Source: Nageia nagi (taxonomy: Eukaryota > Pinophyta). From it: a stretch of 64,000 bases of DNA. The position numbers and the translations under genes are program-made. The notes under the pieces are model-generated. The model saw only the letters and a program-made list of their open reading frames with translations, made no database searches and was not told the DNA's origin. Of this stretch, positions 24,310 to 34,389 are shown in pieces (position 1 is the stretch's first letter; every line of letters begins with the position of its first letter). The stretch covers positions 99,200,001-99,264,000 of the forward strand of contig JBITNC010000001.1 in the NCBI GenBank assembly GCA_050084985.1, written 5' to 3'.

Positions 24310-25700
24310 ATGACTATGATTGATCCTAATAATAATACCATTTTTTGGACTCATATTATGGCCATCCCAAGACATGTAACAAGAGCTTTTGGAAACCTAC
24401 AACAAGGTGTAGGGAATGGTCTCCATATGAATGCTAATGCAAGGGAAAATAAAATAAACATTATAGGTCAAAATGCAAGGAGCATAATAATGAGGAATAC
24501 TAATATAAGGGTACATAATAAAGATGAAAATTAGAGTTCTACAAGTCATTTCAGTAGGAACAATGAAGGTGAAGAAGCCATCAAAAGGTTACAAGAGTAG
24601 GTGATAGAACAACAAGAGATTATCAATAATCTACTAAATGAATGGGCTAAATCTTCATAAGAAGAACATGTTCTAGACAAACCCAAGGCCTGAAGGGACA
24701 AATAATCAAATCTAGTCAAGGATTGAATTGGATCTTACTTTAGATATTAAGAAATCATAGATCCCAAAGTTTAATGGTAAGTAAGAGGGTGAGTAAGCTG
24801 AAGTATTGTTAGAAGAAGCAGAGACATACTTCTCTATGAAGAACTTATCTTCAAAAACCAAAACTATGTGGGATACCTACAATTTTTAGGATCGTATACT
24901 ACAATTGTGGAATGCTTACAAGATTAAGCATGGGATTGAGTATCCTAGGTGGCCAAATTTTGTTGCAGCATTTTACAAAAGATTCATTCTCCAAATCTAT
25001 TATGCTAGAAAGTATGAAGAATACTATACTCTGTAATAAGGATCCATGAGTATCCAAAGCTACCATCAAAAATTTGTTAGGCTACTCAAATATGTTCCTA
25101 AATATAAGAATCATATGAAGGTTCATAGGTTTATTATTAGGCTAAACCCCAAGATCAAGATTGTGGTAAATATATTGAGTCCCAAAATACTCAAAGAAGC
25201 ATATGACCTTGCAAAGAGAGAAGAGGGCAATTAGGGCATCAATAAAACCTTTATAAACTATAATCTTCTGGATGAAAAAGTTAATGAAATATATTGAAAG
25301 ATTAAAAGTGCAGGATTCTTGAAATTGGAATAAGAACATCAAGTACAACATCTAAGCAATAAGAAGATAAAGGATAATAATCATGGTTATAAAGATGGAA
25401 ATCAACCCAAGTTTGAGAAAAGGCCATTTGGAAACAAAAATAATAAGAAGAAAAATTTTGAGAGGAAAAATCAATAGTTTAATAAACAAAACTATAACCT
25501 TAGGAATGGAAGCCAAGGTTCTAGGAATCATAGCTAAGTGTTTTCAGACAAAAGAGCTAATAAAAATGTAACAAAGTATAAGTCCTTGGAACAAAAAAAG
25601 GGTCCTAAGGATGGATGTTCAAACTATGGTGGAGCTCATTATGCAAATTAGTATCCTTTGAAGGTAGATCATTTCAAAGAGCATCATATTTTTGTAGCTA
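24310..25700 (+). pseudogene. gag: Chromovirus gag, decayed
   Basis: Structural protein that packages element RNA. An ATG at 24310 opens 74 codons. After stops and frame changes the capsid part (about 24760-25234) reads ..FYKRFILQIYYARKYEEYY.., then SIQSYHQKFVRLLKYVPKYK and LNPKIKIVVNILSPKILKEA, the usual '..E..Y...F..L..Y.P' gag core. A zinc knuckle lies at 25616-25660 and reads C-S-N-Y-G-G-A-H-Y-A-N-stop-Y-P. Compared with the family pattern C-x2-C-x3-4-H-x4-C, the second and third Cys are Tyr (TGT to TAT) and the Gln/Asp position is TAG. All of these are G-to-A or C-to-T changes. Confidence 0.75.
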
Positions 25701-25734
25701 CTAGACCAACATAGACCAAAGGACAAGCCACTCC

Positions 25735-26100
25735 CCTTCAAATTCTTGGTAAATTCTTTAACAAATATTTTAGGGTTTTGATAGATTATGGTGCTACAAA
25801 TAGTTTTGTTTCAAATTCCTTAGTTAAAGACATGTCTAAGGCACCAAAATTCTTGACAAATAGATGGAAAGTGGAGTTTAGGTCTAGATAAAAATACCTT
25901 GTTAGATAATATTTTAGGGATGTTGAAATAGAATTACCCAAGGGATCTACTATTTGGGATTTATGTGTCATCCCCTTTTCCTTTTATGATATCATTTTGG
26001 GCATGGATTAGTTAATGGATCACAAATCTTTAATTGAATTTTAAGAAATATGGGTAGAATACATTGATGAGTCTCAAAATCAATATAGGGTATATAATGA
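25735..26100 (+). pseudogene. Chromovirus aspartic protease, decayed
   Basis: Processes Gag-Pol. The motif at 25778-25800 reads LIDYGATNSFVSNS; the family has D-[ST]-G-A-T, so the second active-site position is changed. Downstream SFYDIILGMD-stop-LMDH matches the '..IILGMDWL..H' flap and helix block that closes plant gypsy proteases, with TGG to TAG at the Trp. Confidence 0.75.
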
Positions 26101-26239
26101 TTAAGGACCTTTTAAGCCTTACTTGATCACAACCATGTAATTTAAAAGAGATGTAAGAAAATGGGAGATGATATATGTAGTTAAGGCTAAGGAGGTGGAA
26201 TAAAATGAAAAGGATGTAAAAATGTTAAACAAGTACCCT

Positions 26240-27130
26240 TTATTATGATAATACAAAGATGTATGCCTTGATGACCTACAAGGGTTACTCACAAAATAAG
26301 AATTTGATTTCTTAATAGACTTGATACCTAGAGCAAAGCCTATTTCTAGAACTCCATATAGGATAAACACTATTGAGATGAAAGAGCTAAAGTTACAATT
26401 ATAGGATCTCTTAGAAAAAGGATTGATAAAACCTAGTGTATCACCATAGGGTGCTCTAGTGTTATTTGTAAAGTAGAAAGATGGTACCCTAAGGTTGTGC
26501 ATCTATTATAGGATGCTAAATAAAGTCACCATTAAAATAAGTATCTACTACATAGGATTTAGGATTTATTTGATCAGCTTAAGGATGTTGCTATCTTTTT
26601 AAAGGTATATTTAAGATTGAGATACCACCAATTAAGGATCAAGACTTCAGATACTCATAAAATAACTTTTAAAACTAGGTATGGAAATTAATAGTTTACA
26701 GTACTACCCTTTGGATTAGCCAATGCTCCTCCAAATTTCTTCAATCTAATAAATAATGTGCATCAAGAGTATCTCGATAAGTTTATGTTGGTATTTCTTG
26801 ATGATATCCTCATATATTCAAGAAATGAGGAGGAGCATAACCATCACTTGAGAATGGATCTAGAAGTGTTAAAAAGAAATCAATTATATGGAAAATTGTC
26901 AAAATGTAAATTTTATGTCTCATGAATCTAGTATCTAGGCTATATCATCTCTACAAATGATATGTTAGTCAACCCTAAGAAAGTGAAAGCAGTAATGAGT
27001 TGGTAAACACCAACAAATGTGACTGGGGTAATATGTTTTATGGGTTTAGTTGGATATTATCAAAGGTTTGTCAAGGATTTCTCCAAAATAGCCAATCCCA
27101 TCATGAGCCTTTAGAAAATGGATAAGGTCT
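26240..27130 (+). pseudogene. pol: Chromovirus reverse transcriptase, decayed
   Basis: Copies element RNA into DNA. Blocks in order: FLIDLIPRAKPISRTPYRIN, then LLEKGLIKPSVSP-stop-GALV (the '..SPWGAPV' motif with Trp to TAG), then KDGTLRLCIYYRMLNK, LPFGLANAPPNFFNLINN, and the catalytic block VFLDDILIYSRNEEEHNHHL with FLDD intact at 26794-26805, then LYGKLSKCKFY and IYYLGYIIS-like sequence. At the end are GLVGYYQRFVKDFSKIANPI and the start of the connection domain. Stops are spread through all parts. FLDD rather than YVDD is usual for plant chromoviruses. Confidence 0.85.
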
Positions 27131-27640
27131 TCAAGTGGATGAAAAAGTATGAAAAGGCTTTTACTATCCTAAAAGAAAGGCTTACCACAACATTTGTTAT
27201 CACCATACTTGATCCACATGGTGATTTCTCAGTATGCATAGATGCTTCAATTGAAGGTTAGGGTGGTGTTATCATAGAATGAAAAATATGTAGCATACAA
27301 ATCTAGGAAATTAACAACTCATGAGCTGAATTATGCAACTCATGAGCTTAATAACTTCATAGCTATAATCCAAGCACTTAATATTTGGATACACTATCTA
27401 TTAGGAAAACCCTTCAAACTTGAGATAAATCATCAAAGTTTAAAGTACTTATTCACTCGACCAAATTTAAATGCAGGCAAAGGAGATGGATGGAGTTCTT
27501 AGTTGAGTATGATTTTAGCATTGAATACATTAAAGGGAAAGATAATAAGGTGATATATGCTTTAATCCATTGATAACATGTCAATGCCATGATAAGTATT
27601 CAATTTGATTTTTTTGATCAAGTAAAAGCTCTATAGTAAG
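27131..27640 (+). pseudogene. pol: Chromovirus RNase H, decayed
   Basis: Removes the RNA strand during reverse transcription. Reads FTILKERLTTTFVITILDPH, then FSVCIDASIEG-stop-GGVI (the '..DAS..G.G.VL' motif with its first Asp kept), later THELNYATHELNNFIAIIQA, IWIHYLLG-like sequence and SLKYLFTRPNLN-like sequence. Near 27490-27560 ..WMEFLVEYDFSIEYIKGKDN is the standard end of this domain. One segment appears to be a short local duplication ('ACTCATGAGCT' twice near 27318-27350). Confidence 0.75.
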
Positions 27641-27649
27641 AAGATCCAT

Positions 27650-28500
27650 ATTGTAAGTCTATTCAAGAATTGATAGGGAAAGGTACTCCACCATCCCAAG
27701 ATTTTGTTGAAAAAGATGGAATCCTTTATTTTAAGGATAAATTGATCATCTTTTTAAGGAATTTAATCATGAAAGAAGCCCATTGACCTCCTTATGTAGC
27801 ACACCTTGGAGGTACAAAAAATGAGAGAGGACCTAAAATAAAAATTTTATTAGGATAGTATGAAGAGAGATATAGTAGAATTTATAGATAGATGTCTTGA
27901 ATGTTAGAAGGAAAAAGTAGAGCAACAAAATCTAGGTGGATATTTATATCCCCATGATGTTCCTACATAGAAATGGTAGGTAATTTTGATAGATTTTATT
28001 ATTGGTTTTTTGAAAACTAGGTTCCATCATGACTCAATTTTGGTTATTGTTGATAGATTGAACAAGGTAGCACATTTTATACCTAGAAATACCACTAATT
28101 ATTCCCCTACTATGGCAAATAAGTTTTCCTATGAAATCTTTAAATTATATGGGTTTCCAAAGGTGATCATCTCAAATAGGGATTCAAAGTTCACCTTCAT
28201 TTTTTGGAAATCATTACACAAGGCATTGAGAATAAAATTAAACTTGAGTTTTGCATATCATCTAGAGATAGATGGATAGAATGAATGTGTGAATAGAGTT
28301 CTTGAGAATATTCTCAAAATGTATTGCATGGAACAAAAGACTAAATGGGAGGACTATCTCTATTTAGTCAACTTTATCTATAATAATGGATATCATTCAT
28401 CTTTGGCAATGGCCCCTTTTGAAGATCTATATGGAAGGAGATGCAAAACTTCTTTATCTTTGACAATAGGGAGGATCGAGTAATGATTTAACATGAAATG
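27650..28500 (+). pseudogene. pol: Chromovirus integrase, decayed
   Basis: Inserts element DNA into chromosomes. The HHCC zinc-binding region lies near 27770-27940, partly out of frame. The catalytic core near 27960-28483 reads ..VIVDRLNKVAHFIPRNTTNY, then FPKVIISNRDSKFTFIFWKS, then LSFAYHLEIDG-stop-NECVNRVLENI, and closes with MAPFEDLYGRRCKTSLSLTI. The core Asp positions (VDRL; SNRD) are present. The Gln after DG is TAG. The 'YGRRC[RK][TS]PL' tail is characteristic of the Tekay/Del group. Confidence 0.85.
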
Positions 28501-28599
28501 TTTAATAAAATGAAGGAGAAACTTAGGTCTATATGATGGAAGCTCAAGGAAGTTATCAATCAATAAAAGAGTTATGTTGACCTTAAGAGAACTCCTTTA

Positions 28600-29025
28600 G
28601 AATTTTTTATGAGAAATAAAGTTATCTTACAAGTTTGACCCATGAAAAGTGCCATAAAGTCTACCAAATTAGATATTCAATTTTTTCTTTCTTTTGAAAT
28701 AGTTGAGAAGAAGAATCTAATTACTTACAAACTTACCTTGCCATCAAGTTTTTCAAAAATGCATGATGTATTTTATGTCTCATTGTTGAGAAAGTATGTT
28801 GCTAACTCTTCTCATGTGTTGAATTTTTATGACTTGTAGATGTTAGACCCTCAAGTTGTTTAAGTTCTCCCTATTAAAATCCTATCTTTTAGGACTAGGC
28901 AATTAAGAAGTTAGGAGATTAATGAATTCTTAGTCTAGTGGGATAAGTACTTGGAATCTTCTTCCACTCGGGAAGATGAATCTATCATGAGAAGATAATT
29001 TTCTTATTTATTTAAGTGATTATGT
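28600..29025 (+). pseudogene. Integrase C-terminus and chromodomain of the chromovirus, decayed
   Basis: The open block 28642-28839 ends ..LPSSFSKMHDVFYVSLLRKY, the conserved 'LP..L..VH.VFHVS.L.KY' segment after the integrase. Then, with stops, PIKILSFRTRQLR (about 28870-28910) and ..EINEFLV-stop-WDKYLESSSTREDES (28917-28985). This resembles a chromovirus chromodomain ('V.W.....EEATWE.E..M...YP.LF'), a chromatin-reading module thought to guide insertion to heterochromatin. The Trp of the WDKY block is kept. Confidence 0.65.
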
Positions 29026-29083
29026 AAAATATTGTTAAACTCTATTGTTTGTATTTAAGAACATATGGGACTATGTTCCTTTT

Positions 29084-29094
29084 AAGGGGGGTAG
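29084..29094 (+). promoter_or_regulatory. Polypurine tract of the chromovirus
   Basis: AAGGGGGGTAG immediately before the 3' LTR start (29097). This is the usual plus-strand primer. Confidence 0.75.
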
Positions 29095-29096
29095 TA

Positions 29097-31979
29097 TGTA
29101 ACGACCCACACAATTGCACTTATTATGATATGAATACCTTTGAGAATTTGAATGTGATTGAGACTATTTATCTTATGAGATGACTAATTATGAATGGTTA
29201 TATGAAATATTTGTATCAATTTTATGTTGATTTTGAGGTTGTTGTGATACAAGTTACATGTTAACTCAACATGGGAGTCAGGTTAGAGACCATAGGGAAC
29301 CAAATATGAGTTGGCTATGAGAATGGATTGGTAAGAGTGAGGAAATAATTGGTGTTGATTCACTAACATCCCATAGGGACCTTCACAAATCATATAGCTA
29401 GATATCATAATTATTATGCATGATATTTGATCCTTGTGATGAGTTTAATGTTCATATGTGCAATAACAAAATTTACCTTACAATATAGGTAGTCTCCATA
29501 GGTAAACTTGTGTGCTAAAATTTGATGTGCATTTTTGAATTGCTTTGAAAAATTAATTGACTATTTTTTAAAGTTGGAAGGAATATTCCAAATATTTAAA
29601 TTTGAATTTTTCATGGAAGAATTTTAATTTTACAAATAATAAATTCTAGGGTTAGGTGAAACTAAAATTTAGGGATAAGGGACTATTTTGGTATTTTGTG
29701 GTAGTTGTAAGGCTATTTTGGTATTTTGTAAAAATAATGAAAGAACTATCTCCATACAATTTGGTCTTTTATGTTAGGTGTGTAAAATAATTGATAAACC
29801 TTTTACTTACATTTTGGTGCCTAATATGAGGTGTACAAAATATTTTGTAGGACTTGGGACTTAAAACAAATTTGTAAAAATCCTACCACATAATAATAAA
29901 ACTCACCTATCCCTCACGAACAAAAATGTGAGATGGAAAAATAATTATATTTTTGGATGGACTATACCATCCTTTGGTTATAAATACCTAGAAGAACCCT
30001 TAGAAAAATATATCATTCATACACTTCTCCACCTCTACCCAAATATTGGTCTAGAGACCCATGAAGGAACATCTCCCATTCTTCCATGTGCATTCCTTAC
30101 ATTGCAGCCACTAGTGCTAAAGTGCTTAGTCTAAACTTTGAGTTTTATTTGATAATTTTAAAGTGTTTTTGAAGGAGGGAATGGCTTATTTAAGAGTTTG
30201 TGATAATATTAATAAGGTTATTTGTTATTAATTTACTTACATTAATTGTACCATGTGAGATTATAATATGTATAATTATTTGACACCTTTACATGTGAAT
30301 GTATTGTACACTTTGTCCATACTTATATATAAGTATCTAGAGAAAAGATTGAAAAAAATTATGTTAAAAAAAAATTAATGACCTTATAAATTCACGAGTA
30401 TCAAACTTTCGAACATTCTCCCTTTTATATATATATATACATATACATACATTCATTATGGGCCATGAGCCGGTATTCTATCTTGATTTTTATGTGAGGT
30501 ATTCTTGAGCCATTCAAGAGATGGCATAGTTTTTATGAACAACCCTCCAATCAAATGCTTTCCGAACGTAATGTTAGTCGTCACCCATCGCGGTATCTTG
30601 TTTTTTCCTTTATGTCTTGGCACTATCACCATTCTTATAGCCTTAGAAACCCATTTTATTTGAATTAGAATAAAGTCTTAAAAGCTTCGAAATTTGGTCA
30701 TCCACTTTTGCTTTAACCTTACGAAACTCATTAAGGAACAAAATTTTGCATTACATATTTGACACCTGTGTTGGCTTGGAAGGAAGAGAATAGAGCCTAG
30801 CGTGAGCTGAGAGTCTTCCACTGAAATGATGTGTTATCTCTATGCTAGTTTTTGGCCGAGTCTTGCTTGAACACGCCTAGAACATGGTACCATATGAATA
30901 GATATGAATGGAAGAGCCATGTCTCAGAGACACCCTCCAAAATTGAATGTTATTTTTTGTATAATTAAGCTCAGTCTAGCATTTATAATTGCAGGTTTAA
31001 GCTGAAGTATCTGAAATAATTTTTGGGTAATGTGATACACTCACCGTATGTGACCTTAGGAGTACGTCTCCACTGGGGTCTCCAAGATGCATGACAGGAA
31101 CTCTAAAATGTTGCTACACATACCATTCCTATTTGGAAATATTGCATGAAATGAGGCCATTTTTACTTACATAAGGAGTGTGAAAATGCCCTCGTAAGTC
31201 ACTTCTTTAAGTTCAATAAATATGAAGCGAGAGAGAAAGAGCCTCTAAACATAAGTTCTCTCTCCCAAAAAATTCACTTTCATCCCACTCTATCTTAGAC
31301 AACCACAATGTCCCTCGCAAGTTGCTCTAATATCCATGGTAGATAAAGAAAAGCTCCACCAGACGCACTCATACCTCACGTTCCATGGTAAATAGAGAAA
31401 ATCTCCACCAAATGCATTCATACCTAACGTTAAAATTTATCTGGATTTAGGCGAAGACTATAATGAAGGATGAAACGTATACAAAAATCTCAATGCCTCC
31501 TAAGGCATTAAAATGATCTTAAATATTTTTCTTATCTTATTATAGTTGGATTTAATTTATTTAAATTAAGTTTTACAATAAGTTTTATTATAAATTAATG
31601 GGATTTAAAGAGTATTTATGAACTAAAGTAGAACATGATTTGTGTGTCCTTAATGGAGTGTAATTAAAAAATTTATATGATAGTGTTATGGATGAACCAC
31701 GAAGAGTTTAATTGATTATTAGTCTAAAAGAATCTTGTGGAATAATGAAATTAACTAAGAATACTATTTTGAGGAAAAAAACATGTTGAAATGATTGATT
31801 ATTGAAGTATTTTGAGATGATATGTTTGATTATTTTGAAAAATATTTGATAAGTGAAAAATTATTAGAAGTTATGAATAAGTTGAAACTTTACCCTATGA
31901 CCAAGGACATGAGATAGTTCTAGTAAGAATATAAAACCTCCTGAGGTCAAAGAATAGGGTATTAATTGTTGATTATTGA
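29097..31979 (+). repeat. 3' LTR of the chromovirus, truncated
   Basis: Starts TGTAACGACCCACAC and follows the 5' LTR for ~2.9 kb, then stops matching at GATTATTGAT. Its TATA box is at 29979-29986. It keeps many CpG sites that are TpG/CpA in the 5' LTR, for example at 29101-29103, 30563-30600, 31066, 31313-31318 and 31366-31378. The duplicated CCATGGTA..CTCCACCA unit is at about 31334-31430. Confidence 0.8.
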
Positions 31980-31989
31980 TTAAAAGTAA

Positions 31990-33190
31990 AGATGTAAGAG
32001 AAACTTTCCAAGTATACAGGAGGGTTTGTGATATGTTGCACTACAAAATCTACCAATTGAAAATTATCTTTGTATCATTCATTTCTAGTTCTTAATCATC
32101 GTTGGGAGAGTATTTCAATGGATTTTTCTAGGAGGATTACCCATATCTAAGAAGGGAAATAACTATTTATTTGTGATTATTGATATATTTAGCAAGATGT
32201 GAATTCTTATTCCATGTAAGAAGAGTATAACAGGTCAAGTAGCTAAATTTTTTTTCTCATGCATGGGTTCATTTTGTTTTACCTAATTATATTATTTTAA
32301 ATAAAGATTCTATATTTTTTTAGTAAATTTAAGACTTGTTCATGGGATAATATGGACACTAGGCTAAAAAGGAGAATTGATTTTTATCCTTAAATAGATG
32401 GGAAAATTGTAGTAAATTGAATAGTAGTTCAATTATTGAAGGGCTATTGTGGAAAACATCCACATTCTTAGGATGAGAATATTGCATTTATTCAAAAAAT
32501 TTAAAATAGGGAAATCCATATCTTTACAAATAAAACTTCATTAGAAACATGTTATGGGTATTTACATCCATCTCCTTTTGATTTTATTTTTGGGTAGAAA
32601 AAGGATAATGATATTTTAGTTATGAAAGTAGAATAACACGATGAACATTTTATTTATAGAATAAGGAAAATTCATTTAAAAGTCCAAGAGAAACTCTAAT
32701 ATAGTTAATCCAAATACAAATTGATGCATGAAAAGCATAGGGTTAACCAAAAATTCCAAGTAGGAGATCAGGTTTAGTTGCATCTCAATAAGAATAGGTT
32801 GTAAGGACTAGCCAAGAAGTTTAAGCTCATAAGGTATGTACAATTTCATATTATGTAACAAGTAAGTGAAAATGCATTTAGATTGCTACCTACCTACATG
32901 AATATCTATTCAATCATGAACATGGAGAACTTTAAGTTATTTAAACCACAATTTTGATTAAAAAAGATAAAGGAATAAGTTTAGTTTTAGCATTAGTTAA
33001 TGTCGTATATCCAAATACAATGAATGATCTTAGGGAGGATTCAAATTTGCAAAACAAGGTTCGTAAAACTAGAAGGGGTCAGCAAGAACTATGGTTGATT
33101 GGGTTGAAGGGCCAAATTCCTAGTAAAGCTAAATGGTATGATAAAGCTAAGGTGGGGGAATTGTTTCCTCATCTACTCCATACTTAAGAA
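31990..33190 (+). pseudogene. pol: Integrase and chromodomain-like C-terminus of the second gypsy element, decayed
   Basis: Around 32104-32200 it reads WESISMDF, then after a frame change ISKKGNNYLFVIIDIFSKM and IPCKKSITGQVAKFF-like sequence, the integrase core. Then LKRRIDFYP-stop-MDGKIVVN and VQLLKGYCGKHPHS. Near 32715-32940 KHRVNQKFQVGDQV and later MNIYSIMNMENFKLFKPQF form the integrase tail. The open block 32954-33187 continues without a break and contains RKTRRGQQELWLIGLKGQIP and KAKWYDKAKVGELFPHLLHT. I read this as a chromodomain-like module ('.Y.VKWKG.....ATWEP...L...FP.L'). Stops are at Gln/Trp-type positions. Confidence 0.75.
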
Positions 33191-33214
33191 TTTGTGGGAC
33201 CAAATATCTTTCCC

Positions 33215-33224
33215 AAGGGGGAGG
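33215..33224 (+). promoter_or_regulatory. Polypurine tract of the second gypsy element
   Basis: AAGGGGGAGG directly before TGTGATCC, the likely LTR start. Confidence 0.65.
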
Positions 33225-33857
33225 TGTGATCCAAAATGGGTCAATTCAAAAGTTTGATTATCCATGAAATTAGGTTAGTGCAACAAGGATATCTATGCTT
33301 GTAATCAAACATACTCCATGTATTTGGTAATCTAGATTAGTAAGGTGAACATTGTTGACACTATTGAGGCCATTATGAAGGGTACTAATATTTCTCCCTA
33401 CAAAAATGATATCATTTTATTTGAGGATATGAAGTGAGAAACTAAATGATCAAGGTCATTTCAATTACCCATGTTCATTTTGGAATTTGCTTGATCATTT
33501 ATAGGTGGTTTGATACAAGTTCATATTTAGTTTTCTTATTTGAGTCCAATTTATAAGGTTATTGATGTTGTTACTTTTGTTAGCATCATTATGACTATTT
33601 TTGATAGGATTTGATGATTTTATTGATGATATTATGAAGGTTATAGTGTTGCAGAAGTGAGAAGGAGGCTTGTAGGTTATATATTGAAATTATTATTCCA
33701 TATTTTATATATTTGTAATGTTATATTGACCAAAATAATTTTAGAGTACACATTAAAATAGATGTACTCTCACATTGAGAGCAACCAATATAATGTTTTG
33801 AGTCTCATCTATTTGTGTGTGTGCATTTTTACTACTGTATTTCATTTCTAACTTACA
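33225..33857 (+). repeat. Probable 3' LTR of the second gypsy element
   Basis: The start at TGTGATCC is set by the PPT. The end is a guess at a CTTACA near 33857; no second copy is in the window to fix it. Confidence 0.4.
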
Positions 33858-34389
33858 ATATTATGCTATGTATATACAATGTTGTATGAGAAATAAAATT
33901 AAGTAAATATATATTTGAATATCCAAGTAATACATGGGCTTATGGGTATTATATATCAATGATCCTATTCCAAATTAGGATTGAAAATTTCAATATTATC
34001 TTAGAATGCCTTAATAGAAGTAAAAATTTATTTAAATATAGTTTTAAATACTAGAAAGTAGTAACATGGGTGAGAAAATACAATTAGCAATAGAAAAACA
34101 AGAGAAAGATGTTATGATCACAAATTTAATTTTCATTAACAAATAATTTAGAGAGGTTTTACAGTTATAAAGGTCAAAGGCTAGGCTAAAATCAAGAAGG
34201 TTTGTTAGAGTATATATAAGAGTTAACATATTCTCATCCTAAGAATGGATTAGGATATGATTTAAATAATGATTAGTTTGATCATTATTATTTAATTTGT
34301 TGTATATTTATATTAGTTAGCATGGCATAGTTATATCACCTTCTTTCTATTCAATTTATAGGATCAAATTTTACTGGATATGTTTACAA
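33858..34389. other. AT-rich junction region
   Basis: No recognised coding or repeat signal between the second gypsy element's LTR and the Tat-type pol fragment. Confidence 0.35.

Larger units (their letters stand above)
19163..31979 (+). mobile_element. Ty3/gypsy chromovirus (Tekay-like), 3' LTR truncated
   Basis: A whole element with a long 5' LTR, PBS, gag, protease, RT, RNase H, integrase, chromodomain, PPT and a partial 3' LTR. Both LTRs start TGTAA[TC]GACCCAC. The gene order (integrase last, then a chromodomain) defines a chromovirus. The very long LTR, the integrase motif LYGRRCKT and the chromodomain point to the Tekay/Del lineage. All frames carry stops, so it is immobile. The 3' LTR stops matching at about 31,979, where another gypsy fragment begins. 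Confidence 0.85.
31980..33857 (+). mobile_element. 3' fragment of a second Ty3/gypsy element
   Basis: Begins inside an integrase and ends in an LTR. It has no 5' LTR, gag or RT, so it is not a simple nested insertion in the chromovirus LTR; a deletion or illegitimate recombination joined the two. It differs from the chromovirus upstream in its integrase, C-terminal domain and LTR (starting TGTGATCC). Confidence 0.75.

Noticed and set aside
26119-26502. 127-codon minus-strand open frame
   Set aside because: It is the complement of the chromovirus RT region, whose plus-strand motifs are clear; a shadow frame.
30430-31500. Organelle DNA inserted in the LTR, suggested by higher GC and CpG
   Set aside because: Both LTRs carry the segment, and I recognise no plastid or mitochondrial gene in it.
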